This document shows, in pieces, positions 14,787-23,400 of a stretch of DNA of 23,750 bases; position 1 is the first letter of the stretch; every line of letters begins with the position of its first letter. Under the pieces are notes generated by a model. The model was not told the DNA's origin. It did no database searches and worked only from the letters and a program-made list of their open reading frames with translations. Source of the stretch: Deltaproteobacteria bacterium (GTDB lineage Bacteria; Desulfobacterota; DSM-4660; Desulfatiglandales; HGW-15). The DNA lies in assembly GCA_020060215.1 (NCBI GenBank), contig JAGVAP010000075.1:1-23750 (forward strand), in the 5' to 3' direction. A program made the position numbers and the translations under genes.

Positions 14787-14804
14787 GATCCAGAACCCTG
14801 GATC
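14787..14804 (+). terminator. Hairpin after the protease gene (possible terminator)
   Basis: Perfect 7-bp stem GATCCAG (14787-14793) and CTGGATC (14798-14804) with an AACC loop, 38 nt after the protease stop. A short T-containing stretch follows, but no clear T-run, so termination may be partial. Confidence 0.4.
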
Positions 14805-14843
14805 TTGCATCCATTTTGAAGTCTTATACGAGGGAGCAGACGC

Positions 14844-16514
14844 ATGATGACGTACCTGGAGGGGTTTACGCCCTACGCGAAGAAAGATGATGAGAAGTAC
14901 AATGCACTTCGATGGTGGCCGGGGCTGACATTCGGGGATATCCTCGATCGAGCTGCCGACGTCCAGCCCGACAAGGAGGCCTTTGTCGATCGGATCACCC
15001 GGCTCACCTATGCAGAGGCCAGGGAAAAGACGAACCGGCTGGCCATCGGACTCATGGATATGGGCATTGAGCCGATGGAGCGCGTCCTGATCCAGCTCCC
15101 GAACTGGAACGAGTTTGTCTTCGCCTACTTTGCGGTTCAGAAGATCGGCGCCGTCCCGGTGCTGCTGATCGACCGCTACAGGCAATTCGAGATCGACCGG
15201 CTGGCCCGGCTCTCAGGGGCCACTTCCTGGATCGTGGCGGCCAGGTACGGCAAGACCGATTACCTGCCCATCATTCGCGACGTCCTGAAGGACCATCCCG
15301 AGATCAACCATGTCATCACCGTCCGGGGGGAGGGGGATCAGACCCCCTTCAAGGGCCTCGAAGGCCTGATCGCGAAGTCCGAACCGACCAGCGAGAATCT
15401 GGCCAGGCTCGCCGCCAGGCGCCCCGACCCCGGACAGGTGGCCCATATGGGGCCGACCGGCGGGACGACGGGCGAGCCCAAGATCGTCCCCAGGACCCAC
15501 AACAGCCTGATCACCGGCATCGATTACTGCTCCAGGTCCTGGGAGCAGCACTGCCAGGACGTGAACCTCCTCGCAGGCCCGATCGGCCATGATCTCACCT
15601 TCTCGAAAGGCTTTATGGGAAGCATCCTCACGCTGGGAAAGGTGGTGTTTCTGGACTCGACCAACGACAAGGAGATCTGCGAGACCATCGAGCGCGAAAA
15701 GGTGACTTCCATCGTCTGGGTGCCCACCCTGGCGCAAAAACTGCTCCAGTACCCCGATCTGCACAAGCACGATCTGAGCACGCTGAAGAAGATGCACAGC
15801 GCCGGGGGGGCCAGCCATCCCGGGCTCGTGAAGGATGTCACGGAGAGGCTGAAGATGAAGTTCTACAACGGGTATGGCGCCACGGAGGGGATGACGACCA
15901 TCACGCGAACGACGGACGACCTGGAGACCATATGCACCACCGTGGGGAGGCCCACATGCCCCTTCGACACCTATAAGGTCGTGGACGCCGGCGGGAAAGA
16001 ACTTCCGCCGGATACGCCCGGGGAGCTGGTTATCAAAGGCCCGGGGGTCTTCACGGGCTACTACCGGAACCCGGAAGAGAACAGCACCGTCTTCACGGAG
16101 GACGGGTTCTTCAAAACCGGGGACGTGGCCAAGATCAGCGAAAACGGGTATGTCACCCTGACCGGCCGGATCAAGGAGATGATCAACCGCGGGGGTGAAA
16201 GCATCAGCTCCACCGCCATCGAGGGGCTCATCAGCCGAAACCCGGATGTCGCGGCGGTGGCCGTGATCGCCATGCCGGATCCGTACATGGGGGAGCGGGT
16301 TTGCGCCTACATCCAGCCCAAGCCGGGCGCCCGGCTGTCGTTCGAGGATGTCGTCGCATTTCTCAGGGAGCAGAAGGCTTCCGTGCTCCAGCTGCCCGAG
16401 CGGATCGAATTTATCGACGCCATGCCGTATACCGGCACGCAGAAGCTGGACAAGCGGGCTCTCAGGCAAGACATCGAGAAGAAGCTCAAGGCCGAGGGAA
16501 AGATCGAGAAGTGA
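14844..16514 (+). CDS. AMP-forming acyl/aryl-CoA ligase (DhbE/EntE-like adenylate-forming enzyme)
   Basis: A 556-residue ANL-superfamily enzyme that activates a carboxylic acid as an acyl-adenylate and usually passes it to CoA. Motifs in order: P-loop-like GPTGGTTGEPK (about 203-213), FYNGYGATEG (about 337-346), FFKTGDVAKI (about 421-430), LTGRIKEMINRGGE (about 437-450) and the C-terminal catalytic Lys in TGTQKLDKR. Overall it resembles 2,3-dihydroxybenzoate-AMP ligases and aryl or alicyclic acid CoA ligases of anaerobes; the substrate cannot be fixed from sequence. No siderophore or peptide synthetase genes are nearby, so a CoA ligase for an aromatic or cyclic acid is more likely (inference). 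GAGGGAG lies 7 nt before the ATG; a second ATG follows directly. Confidence 0.9.
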   Translation: MMTYLEGFTPYAKKDDEKYNALRWWPGLTFGDILDRAADVQPDKEAFVDRITRLTYAEAREKTNRLAIGLMDMGIEPMERVLIQLPNWNEFVFAYFAVQKIGAVPVLLIDRYRQFEIDRLARLSGATSWIVAARYGKTDYLPIIRDVLKDHPEINHVITVRGEGDQTPFKGLEGLIAKSEPTSENLARLAARRPDPGQVAHMGPTGGTTGEPKIVPRTHNSLITGIDYCSRSWEQHCQDVNLLAGPIGHDLTFSKGFMGSILTLGKVVFLDSTNDKEICETIEREKVTSIVWVPTLAQKLLQYPDLHKHDLSTLKKMHSAGGASHPGLVKDVTERLKMKFYNGYGATEGMTTITRTTDDLETICTTVGRPTCPFDTYKVVDAGGKELPPDTPGELVIKGPGVFTGYYRNPEENSTVFTEDGFFKTGDVAKISENGYVTLTGRIKEMINRGGESISSTAIEGLISRNPDVAAVAVIAMPDPYMGERVCAYIQPKPGARLSFEDVVAFLREQKASVLQLPERIEFIDAMPYTGTQKLDKRALRQDIEKKLKAEGKIEK

Positions 16515-16523
16515 ATAAGCCCC

Positions 16524-16577
16524 TCTTGGTGTTCTTCGCGGTGGTCATGCCCGTTCTTGCCGCGAAGAACACCGAGA
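16524..16577. terminator. Long inverted repeat between convergent genes (bidirectional terminator candidate)
   Basis: An 18-bp stem with one G-T wobble: the arm at 16524-16541 pairs with 16560-16577, with a core of 14 perfect pairs (GGTGTTCTTCGCGG with its complement), around an 18-nt loop. It lies just after the CoA ligase stop and before the end of the convergent transglutaminase-like gene. It lacks a clear T-run on either strand, so it could also be a dispersed palindromic repeat. Confidence 0.5.
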
Positions 16578-16610
16578 AGGGTCCCCCCTCAACGCGGTCC
16601 TCTTCCCTGC

Positions 16611-17303
16611 TCACGTCTTCAGGACTTCCTCTTCTTCAAAACGGCGCATGGTTTTTCCCCCCGAACGTTCGAGCGCTTCGATCCATTGATCGACTCTCTC
16701 CTTGCCGTAGGCCTCTTCCCATGCCCTCACGATGGTCTGCACCGGAACGTCCGCATAGGTCCCCAGGTACTCCACGTATTCCATGAATTTCCTGTTTTCG
16801 AGGTTGTATGGCTGGAACAGGGAATTCTCACGGCCGTTGAACTCGAGCGGAATCACCTTGTGCTTCAAGCAGAGCTCCCTGTTGAAGGCGGGCGTGGCCA
16901 TTACCCAGCGTTCCTCCAGGTAGAACTCCGTGTACCCGTGATAGACGAAGAGGTCGGTGCCCATCATCTCCATGAGCTGCCTGGTGGCGAGATGATTGCG
17001 GACCGTGGCAAATCCGATGCGGGTCGGTATCCCGCATGCCCGCCCCAGGGCGCAGAGGAGCGACGCCTTGCAGACGCAGTATCCTCTCCTGTTGTGGAGC
17101 ACATTGCTTGCGCGGTAGTGCTCGGGGAGGTAGAAGGGGCAGTAGGGGTCGTACCAGATTCCGTCGCGGACAGCGTAGTAGAGCTTGACCGCCTTTTCCA
17201 CCGGGTCGACCGTCCCCTTTGCGGTCTCCCCGGCAAACCGCACGATCTCCTCATGACCGCTGTCGATGATGGGGGTGGGGAGGAGATATTCTGAATCAAT
17301 CAT
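16611..17303 (-). CDS. Transglutaminase-like cysteine hydrolase/peptidase
   Basis: A 230-residue protein with a transglutaminase-like core. The nucleophile Cys is in RRGYCVCKASLL (Cys76, with a second Cys two residues on) and the His in VYHGYTEFYLEERW (His122). The third position, usually Asp in the family's VDPT-like strand, reads VMATPAFN, so the Asp is Ala, a variant I associate with one bacterial branch of the family. RACGIPTRIGFATV is typical. No signal peptide is seen, so it is probably cytoplasmic. The ATG at 17303 is preceded by AAGAGGG; the frame is open to 17384, but that extension has no Shine-Dalgarno sequence and no family similarity. The substrate is unknown; relatives are proteases, amidases or crosslinkers. 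Confidence 0.82.
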   Translation of the reverse strand: MIDSEYLLPTPIIDSGHEEIVRFAGETAKGTVDPVEKAVKLYYAVRDGIWYDPYCPFYLPEHYRASNVLHNRRGYCVCKASLLCALGRACGIPTRIGFATVRNHLATRQLMEMMGTDLFVYHGYTEFYLEERWVMATPAFNRELCLKHKVIPLEFNGRENSLFQPYNLENRKFMEYVEYLGTYADVPVQTIVRAWEEAYGKERVDQWIEALERSGGKTMRRFEEEEVLKT

Positions 17304-17640
17304 TCTGGACCCTCTTTTCAGGTGATGAGGTGGACTGGATATCTGCAGAAGCCGGTCCCGCAACCTCGGATGACTTCGTTCCAATGCTCACGTCCCTCTC
17401 GATACCGACCTTGCCGATCTACATACTACGGATTGCCCGGTGAAAAAAGGGAAATGCGGCACATGGGTATCGCTGCCCGGGCCGTGCTTTTTCTCTTGAC
17501 ACCTTTCATCCTGGAAAGTACTTGTCTTAATGTATTGAAATGAAAACAATTGATGGGCATGGGACCATCAAAAACCCGCACCTCGGCCGAGAACCCGGAT
17601 ACATTCATCAGGGCGATACGAACCGATTGAAGGACCATTC
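17304..17640. other. Gene-free divergent gap between transglutaminase-like gene and fdhD
   Basis: 337 nt with no supportable gene. It contains the promoter-like sequence listed separately at 17496-17524 and, next to it, an AT-rich stretch (17519-17550). No strong hairpins were noticed. Confidence 0.5.
17496..17524 (+). promoter_or_regulatory. Possible sigma-70 promoter for fdhD
   Basis: A perfect TTGACA (17496-17501), a 17-nt spacer and the weak TACTTG (17519-17524). It would give a leader of about 110 nt before fdhD. Confidence 0.4.
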
Positions 17641-18453
17641 TTGAGCGATCACACCATTCCGTTGGAAGTCGTCCTGCAGGAGGGAGATGCAAAGAGGCCC
17701 ACCCGCCTGGAGCTGCTCCGGGAGGAGCCCCTTTCCATCCGGGTTCAGGGCCATCCTTATGCCGTGGTCATGCGCACGCCCGGGGACGAGCCGGCCCACG
17801 TCGCCGGATTCGGTCTGGCGGAGGGGATCCTGGACAGCCCCGACGATATTGGGACCATTGCCTCTTGCGAGGGAGATGCCACGAACGTGGTGACCCTCAC
17901 CGTCACGCCGGCGCGGCTGAAGGCCATCACCGCCATCCTGGAGAGGCGGGGTTTCGTCAGCCAGACCAGCTGCGGCATCTGCGGCAAGGAGCTGGTGGAA
18001 GACCTCTCGCAGATGGTCCGCCCCCTGCCGGACGGTCCGCCCATCCCCCTGGAGAGGGCCTACCGCTGCCTGGAGACACTGAAGGAGCGCCAGGACCTGT
18101 ACCGGCGGACACGCTCCTCCCATGCGGCGGCCATCTATGCCTCCGGGTTTGAACTCCTGTCCCTGGCCGAGGACGTAGGCCGTCACAACGCGCTGGACAA
18201 GGCGATCGGAAAGCTTTTCCTGGATAGGACGCTCCACCGGGCGGAGGCCCTGATCCTCTCCTCACGGATCAGCTACGAACTGGTTCAGAAGGCGGCGAGA
18301 GCCAAGATCCCCTTCATCCTGGCCGCCTCCCCACCCACTTCCCTGGCGGTCGAGCTGGCCGATTCCCTCAACATGACCCTGACTTCACCCTCCAAGGAGT
18401 CGGGGATCCACGTCTACTGCGGTCACCGGCGGCTTGCCGCGGCCGTCTCTTGA
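17641..18453 (+). CDS. fdhD: Formate dehydrogenase accessory sulfurtransferase FdhD
   Basis: A 270-residue sulfurtransferase that takes sulfur from a cysteine desulfurase and places it on the molybdenum/tungsten cofactor of formate dehydrogenase, which is needed for activity. The catalytic loop is QTSCGICGKELVED (Cys111 and Cys114), and LAEDVGRHNALDKAIG (about 176-191) is the family signature. The start is TTG: AAGGA lies 6 nt upstream, no ATG or GTG is available nearby, and the length matches the family (260-280). No formate dehydrogenase gene is in the window, but the neighbouring selenoprotein Hdr/Mvh genes fit a formate and hydrogen based electron metabolism. Confidence 0.95.
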   Translation: MSDHTIPLEVVLQEGDAKRPTRLELLREEPLSIRVQGHPYAVVMRTPGDEPAHVAGFGLAEGILDSPDDIGTIASCEGDATNVVTLTVTPARLKAITAILERRGFVSQTSCGICGKELVEDLSQMVRPLPDGPPIPLERAYRCLETLKERQDLYRRTRSSHAAAIYASGFELLSLAEDVGRHNALDKAIGKLFLDRTLHRAEALILSSRISYELVQKAARAKIPFILAASPPTSLAVELADSLNMTLTSPSKESGIHVYCGHRRLAAAVS

Positions 18454-18489
18454 GAGTCATCTGCCAAGGCACCTTTCCCGGGAAACGAC

Positions 18490-18518
18490 TTGTAACCAGT
18501 CCTCTTACATGATATTTT
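18490..18518 (+). promoter_or_regulatory. Putative promoter/operator of the toxin-antitoxin pair
   Basis: TTGTAA (18490-18495), a 17-nt spacer and TATTTT (18513-18518), 29 nt before the antitoxin start. Antitoxins of this type usually repress their own promoter, so this is the likely operator region; I see no convincing palindrome. Confidence 0.4.
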
Positions 18519-18547
18519 GATTCCTGTATTACCATGCGGAGGAGAAC

Positions 18548-18796
18548 ATGAAAACGAAGGTGACTGCAAGAGGACAGGTTTCCATTCCGGCCGAGATTCG
18601 AAAGAAGCTGAAAATCGAAGCAGATACCAAGCTGGAGTGGCATATCGAGGGGAACGCGCTTCGCGTTATTCCTATCCCCAAAGACCCCATATCCACCTTC
18701 AGAGGGAAAGGGAGGGGTATCTATTCCACTCAAGATCTCCTCAAGGACAGGGCGCGGGAAAGGAGCATGGAGGATGAACGCGACCAAAGAGGTTAG
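18548..18796 (+). CDS. vapB: AbrB/MazE-fold antitoxin (VapB-type)
   Basis: An 82-residue protein. Residues 1-47 form a SpoVT/AbrB-type swapped-hairpin DNA-binding domain (KVTARGQVSIPAEIRKKL), and the charged C-terminal third (about 50-82) is expected to wrap and block the toxin. GGAGGAG lies 4 nt before the ATG. It overlaps the toxin gene by 23 nt, the usual arrangement for coupled antitoxin and toxin translation. It should neutralise the PIN toxin and autorepress the pair. Confidence 0.9.
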   Translation: MKTKVTARGQVSIPAEIRKKLKIEADTKLEWHIEGNALRVIPIPKDPISTFRGKGRGIYSTQDLLKDRARERSMEDERDQRG

Positions 18797-19223
18797 GAGT
18801 TATGTGCTGGATACCTCAGCCGTGCTGGCATTCTGGAATGATGAAGAAGGGGCCGACGAGGTGGAAGAAATCTTACGGGGTGCTCCTGATCGTACGGAGG
18901 TCTATTTCTCGTTCATGACCTTGATGGAGGGGAAATATCGCTTGTGGCGGCTTGGGGGGAAGGAACTCGCCCAAGAATTCCATCGAATGGTCGACAACTT
19001 GCCCATTTCGAAAGTTGACCTGACCGATTCGATGCTGGATTTGGCAGCTGAAGTGAAGGCGACCGAAAGGGTCTCCGTCGCGGACAGCTGGATCATCGCC
19101 ACGGCCCTGCAAATGGGTGCCACTCTTGTGCACAAAGATCCTGAATTTGAACAGGTCAACGATCGGTTGTCTCTTTTTCCATTGCCTTATAAAAAGAAGA
19201 AATCCCGCCGTTCAGATTCCTAG
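18774..19223 (+). CDS. vapC: PIN-domain ribonuclease toxin (VapC-type)
   Basis: A 149-residue PIN-domain endoribonuclease. The acidic metal-binding residues are Asp13 (YVLDTSAVLAF), Glu52 (TLMEGKYR), Asp104 (VSVADSWIIAT) and Asp122 (HKDPEF), so the active site is complete. Family members cleave tRNA or rRNA when freed from the antitoxin. The C-terminus is Lys/Arg-rich (YKKKKSRRSDS), which may help RNA binding. It ends convergently with mvhD: the two TAG stop codons sit on opposite strands of one CTAG. The pair is a small, possibly mobile addition between fdhD and the Hdr/Mvh genes. Confidence 0.92.
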   Translation: MNATKEVRSYVLDTSAVLAFWNDEEGADEVEEILRGAPDRTEVYFSFMTLMEGKYRLWRLGGKELAQEFHRMVDNLPISKVDLTDSMLDLAAEVKATERVSVADSWIIATALQMGATLVHKDPEFEQVNDRLSLFPLPYKKKKSRRSDS

Positions 19224-20068
19224 GTATGCTGAACTTTTTCCTTGCCCTTCCTGACGATCGCCCTTTTCCCCTCGGGAAGGGGAGGGGGGACGGGTTGGCC
19301 GGAGATCTTCGTAACGGCTCCAAAGCGCGGTGGGCAGACCTCCAGGCATGTGCCGCACTTGATGCACTTCTCCTGATCGATCACGTGCACCTGGTTCTTG
19401 GCGCTGATGATCGCCTCGGCAGGGCATCTCCTCGCGCAGGTCATGCACGCCTGGCACTTCTCCGGGTCGATGTAGTAGGAGACCATCTCGCGGAAGAGCT
19501 TATCGATCTCCTCTTTCGTGAACAGCCCTTCATATGCTTCAGGACCCTTGGGGCGGGAGGCCAGTTTCTCCTGATTCACCACCTTGATGTAGGGGACCAG
19601 CCTGGTGACCTCCGCAAGCCTGGACCTCAGGGTGTCGCGATCCATCCCCTCGCCCTCGCCCAGGGGCCCCAGGTTCTTCACCTTCTTCACGAAGTCGTTT
19701 ACGGTCTCCACAAAGAGGTTGGCCTCGGCCCCGGACATGAACTCGATCCTCAGCCTCTCCGGATTCAGTCCGATGTGCTCCATGATCCTCTTGAACAGGA
19801 GGACCATGTTGAGGGTGTGGTAATTCCCGTGGGTGGTATAGTTGCACTCGTTCAACCGGCAGCCGCCGATGAACACCCCGTCCATCCCGCTCGAGAAGGC
19901 CTTGAGCACGAATGCCGGGTCCACCCTGCCCGAACACATGACGCGGATCAGCCTCATCTCCGTCGTATATTGCAGTCTGGAAACTCCAGCCAGGTCGGCA
20001 GCGCCGTACGCTCACCAGTGGCAGACGAAGCCCAAGACCCTCGGTGCAAATTTCGCTCCTGCCCTCAC
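19220..20068 (-). CDS. mvhD: MvhD-type hydrogenase iron-sulfur subunit fused to a 2[4Fe-4S] ferredoxin; selenoprotein (TGA 20014-20012 = Sec)
   Basis: A 282-residue electron-transfer subunit that links a hydrogenase or formate dehydrogenase to HdrA. The MvhD domain (about 11-140) has FVCHWUAYGAADLAG, where U is in-frame TGA at residue 19; relatives have Cys there (CxxC). CSGRVDP (Cys45) and GGCRLNECNY (Cys70, Cys75) follow. A C-terminal ferredoxin carries two complete clusters (Cys205/208/211/215 and Cys235/238/241/245). The start is GTG at 20068, preceded by GGGAGGTGA with 6-7 nt spacing; a conventional call would begin at the ATG at 19957 and lose 37 residues including a cluster ligand. Sequence on both sides of the TGA is family-typical, and a SECIS-like hairpin follows. 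It is separated from hdrA by 340 nt of repeats. Confidence is high for the gene and good for Sec. Confidence 0.88.
19977..19989 (-). promoter_or_regulatory. SECIS-like hairpin in mvhD
   Basis: On the minus strand CTGGA-GTT-TCCAG forms a 5-bp stem with a GUU loop. The loop begins 28 nt after the TGA, within the range for bacterial SECIS elements, whose apical loop carries a G and U read by SelB. The stem is short, and a possible outer extension is interrupted by mismatches. Confidence 0.55.
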
Positions 20069-20408
20069 TTGCCCTCACCTCCCACTACATAAATTAAGAA
20101 GTTTCTCCAGTCTGTTTGGTTTGTCTGGTTTATCCGGTTTGGAAGATCCCTCGCGGAGTTTATCCCGCGCTAGTCGCGGGAGTTGAGAGGACATCCGTTC
20201 TTCTTTCTAGACTAGAGAAACCAAACAAACCAGACAAACCAATGGACCAGACAAACTGCTCCCTACGCATCCCCGACCGCCACGTCCATGTCGGTAGGAT
20301 GGGTGCAGCGAAGCGAAACCCATCGGTTTCATGTCCGCTCCTGCCCTGAATCGATGGGTTCCCCCCCGGCTGACAGCCCGGCGGGATCACCCATCCTACG
20401 GGATTCTC
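20069..20408. repeat. Intergenic region between hdrA and mvhD with nested inverted repeats
   Basis: 340 nt without a gene. It contains two palindromic elements. Element one: 16-bp perfect arms at 20116-20131 and 20227-20242 (words such as GGTTTGTCTGG), enclosing a 7-bp GC hairpin (TCCCGCG 20163-20169 with CGCGGGA 20175-20181). Element two: 11-bp arms GTAGGATGGGT (20294-20304) and ACCCATCCTAC (20389-20399), with inner 9-bp arms at 20317-20325 and 20352-20360. Both look like dispersed palindromic (REP/MITE-type) units. Transcripts from hdrA into mvhD would have to cross them. Confidence 0.65.
20294..20399. mobile_element. MITE/REP-like palindromic element
   Basis: A 106-bp element bounded by perfect 11-bp terminal inverted repeats, with a second inverted pair inside and the word GCAGCGAAGCGAAACCCATC, which resembles palindromic repeats common in proteobacterial intergenic regions. 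No open frame of its own and no clear target-site duplication. It lies just after the hdrA stop, where it may act as an RNA hairpin or transcript 3' end. Confidence 0.5.
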
Positions 20409-23400
20409 CTACGCCGCCGCATCCAGGATTCGGCAGAGCTCCTCCTCCGGGCCCGCAGCCTCGATCTCGCACAGGATCTCCTCGTCGGTGTAGTGCTTCA
20501 GCTGGATGGCCCCGGTCGGACACTTGGCATTGCAGAGCCCGTCTCCCTTGCAGAGGACCGGGTTGATCGTGACCTTCTTCCCCTGCTTGGTCTCCCGAAG
20601 CTCCAGGGCGCCGTATGCACACGCCGCAACGCACGCCCCGCATCCCATGCACCTCTTCTCGTCGATCCGGCAGACGGAGCCGGAGGCCACGACAATGTCA
20701 TGGGAGAGGAGCGTCAAGGCCCGTCCCGCAGCGCCGTAGGACTGGTTGATCGTCTCCTGGATGAACTTCGGGTAGTGGGCCAGGCCGCAGAGATAGACGC
20801 CGTCCGTCCCGAACTCGACGGGCCTGAGCTTCACGTGGGCCTCCTTGAAGAAGCCGTCGGGGCTCAGGGTGACCTTGAAGAGCCCGGCGATCTCTTGGGT
20901 CGCGGCCGAGGGGACCACCGCGGCGGCCAGGGCCAGGATGTCCGCATCCAGCTGGAGCTTCTTGCCCAGGATGAAGTCGGTCACGGTCACCTTCAGGACC
21001 GGCCGGCCCTCGTCCGACTCCCCGGCCTCCACCCGGGGCGGATCCTCCGGCTCGTAGCGGATGAATTTGATGTCCTTCTCCGACGCCTCCCGGTAGTAAT
21101 CCTCGCGGAACCCGTAGGTCCGGATGTCCCGAAAGAGGATGTAGATGTCCATCTCCGGGTTGAGCGCTTTCAGCTTCAGCGCGTTCTTGATCGACTCGCT
21201 GCAGCAGAGCCTGCTGCAGTAGTTCCTCTCCTCGTCCCTGCACCCCACGCACTGGATCATTACGAGGCTCTTTGCGTTGAGGATCGTTTCGTCCCCCCCG
21301 GTGATCCGCTCCTCCAGCTCGAGATGGGTCAGGACTCTTTCATCCTGTCCGTAGAGGTATTCGGTGGGCTTGTAGAGATCCGCGCCGATGGCAATCACCG
21401 CCGCACCGTGTTTGATCGGGGTGACCCCCTGATCGGACCGGAGGGTGGTCACGAAGTTCCCCACATAGCCCGTGGCATCGGCGATGGTCGCGTTGTGGTA
21501 GACGTGGATGGAACGGTTTTCATACACCTTCGCGATCAGGTCGCGCAGGTACGCCTGGACGTCCATCCCCTCCAGGGTGGAATGGATCCTCCGCGCCATG
21601 CCGCCGAGCTCCGCCTCCTTTTCCACCAGGTGGACCTCGTGTCCCTGGCCGGCGATGGAGAGGGCGCAGTTCATGCCGGCAATGCCCCCGCCGACCACGA
21701 GGGCCGCCTTGTCCACCGGCAGGTCGAACTCCTGCAGCGGCTCCAGCCGGCAGGCCCTGGCCACCGACATCCGGATGATGTCCTTGGCCTTCTGGGTGGC
21801 CTCCTCCTTCTCCTTGGAGTGGACCCAGGAGTTGTGCTCCCGGATGTTGGCCATCTCGAAATAGTACTGGTTGATCCCCGCCTCCCGGAGGGTGTCCCGG
21901 AACAGCGGCTCCAGGGTCCTGGGGCTGCAGGCGGCCACGATCACCCGGTTCAACCCCTTCTCCCTGGTCATATCCGTGATCTCCTTGGCGGAGTTGGTGG
22001 CGCAGGAGAAGAGCTGCTCCTGGGCGTGGAGCACATTCGGCAGGGTCTTGCAGTACTCCACGGTCTCGGGCACATTGACGATCCTCCCGATGTTGGCCCC
22101 GCAGTGGCAGACAAAGACCCCGATCCTCGGCTCCTCGCCGGAAACATCCTTTTCAGGCGGGTACTCTCTCTCCCTGGAGAGGTTCCCCCGCCGGTAATCG
22201 AGCAGCTCCCCCACCTGGGAGCCGGCCCCGCTCGCGCTGAAGACCGACTCCGGGATATCGACCGGCCCCTGGAACCCGCCGCTGACGAAGATCCCCGGCC
22301 GGTTGGTCGCCATGGGGTTGGCGGGGTCGAGGCGGCAGAAGTGGTGCGGCTCGAGCTCGATCCCGAACTTCTCCGCCAGGGACTCCGCCCCCACGGGAGG
22401 GTTCAGCCCCACCGAGAGCACCACCATCTCGAACTCTTCCTCCCTGACCCCTTCCTCCGCGGTGGCGTATCGCACCCGCACGTTCTTCGTCTGCGGGTCC
22501 TCCCCCACGATCGACGTGTAGCTCCGGATAAAGCGCACCCCGGGGAGCTTTTCCGTCCGCTCGAAGAAGCGCTCGAAGTCCTTCCCGTAGGAGCGGATGT
22601 CGTTGTGGAAGATGGTGCACTCGGCGCTGGGGTCATGGTCCTTGGTCAGGATCGCCTGCTTCTGGGTATAGGTGCAGCACACGGCCGAGCAGTAGCTGTT
22701 CTCCCCTGGGGTCACCCGTCTCGATCCCACACACTGGATCCAGGCGATCTTGTGGGGGTGCTTCAGGTCGGAGCCGCGGAGGATCTCCCCCTGGTAGGGT
22801 CCCGTGGAGCAGAGCAGCCGCTCGTAGTCCATGCTGGTGACGACGTTTGCAAACTCCCCGTAGTGATACTCCTTCTTCACCTTGGGGTCGAACGGCTCAA
22901 GACCGGGGGAGAGGATGATCGCCCCCACCCGGATCTCCTTCTTCTCCGCGGTCTGCTTCAGGTCGATGGCGTTGTTCTTGCACACCCCTTCGCAGATGCG
23001 GCACTTCCCCTCTTTCAGGTAGAGGCAGCTCTCGTCGATGTACGCGATCAGGGGGATGGCCTGGGCAAAGTAGATGTGGACCGCCTTGTTCTTCGAGATC
23101 TCCTGGTTGTACTGATCCGGGTACTTGGCCGGGCAGTACTCCACGCACGTGGTGCAGCCCGTGCACTTGTCTTCCAGGATGTACCTGGGCTTCCTGGTCA
23201 GGGTGACCCGGAAGTCTCCCGCCTCTCCCTCCACGGTGTTCACTTCCGTGTAGGTGAGGACCTCGATATTCGGATGCCGGCCGACCTCGACCAGTTTGGG
23301 CGCGAGGATTCACATGGAGCAGTCGTTGGTCGGGAAGGTCTTGTCGAGCTGGGCCATATGGCCCCCGATGCTCGGCGCCTTTTCCACCAGGTACACCTTG

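Noticed and set aside
13273..14814. A long minus-strand open frame opposite the DegP-like protease
   Set aside because: Shadow of the real protease gene; composition is His/Leu/Asp-rich with no motifs.
15213..16469. A 418-codon minus-strand open frame opposite the CoA ligase
   Set aside because: Shadow frame; the ligase has all family motifs in order on the plus strand.
23310..23312. The TGA in hdrA as a nonsense mutation (pseudogene) or sequencing error
   Set aside because: The frame is otherwise intact over 1043 codons, the TGA sits at a conserved Cys position, a SECIS-like hairpin follows, and mvhD shows the same pattern.
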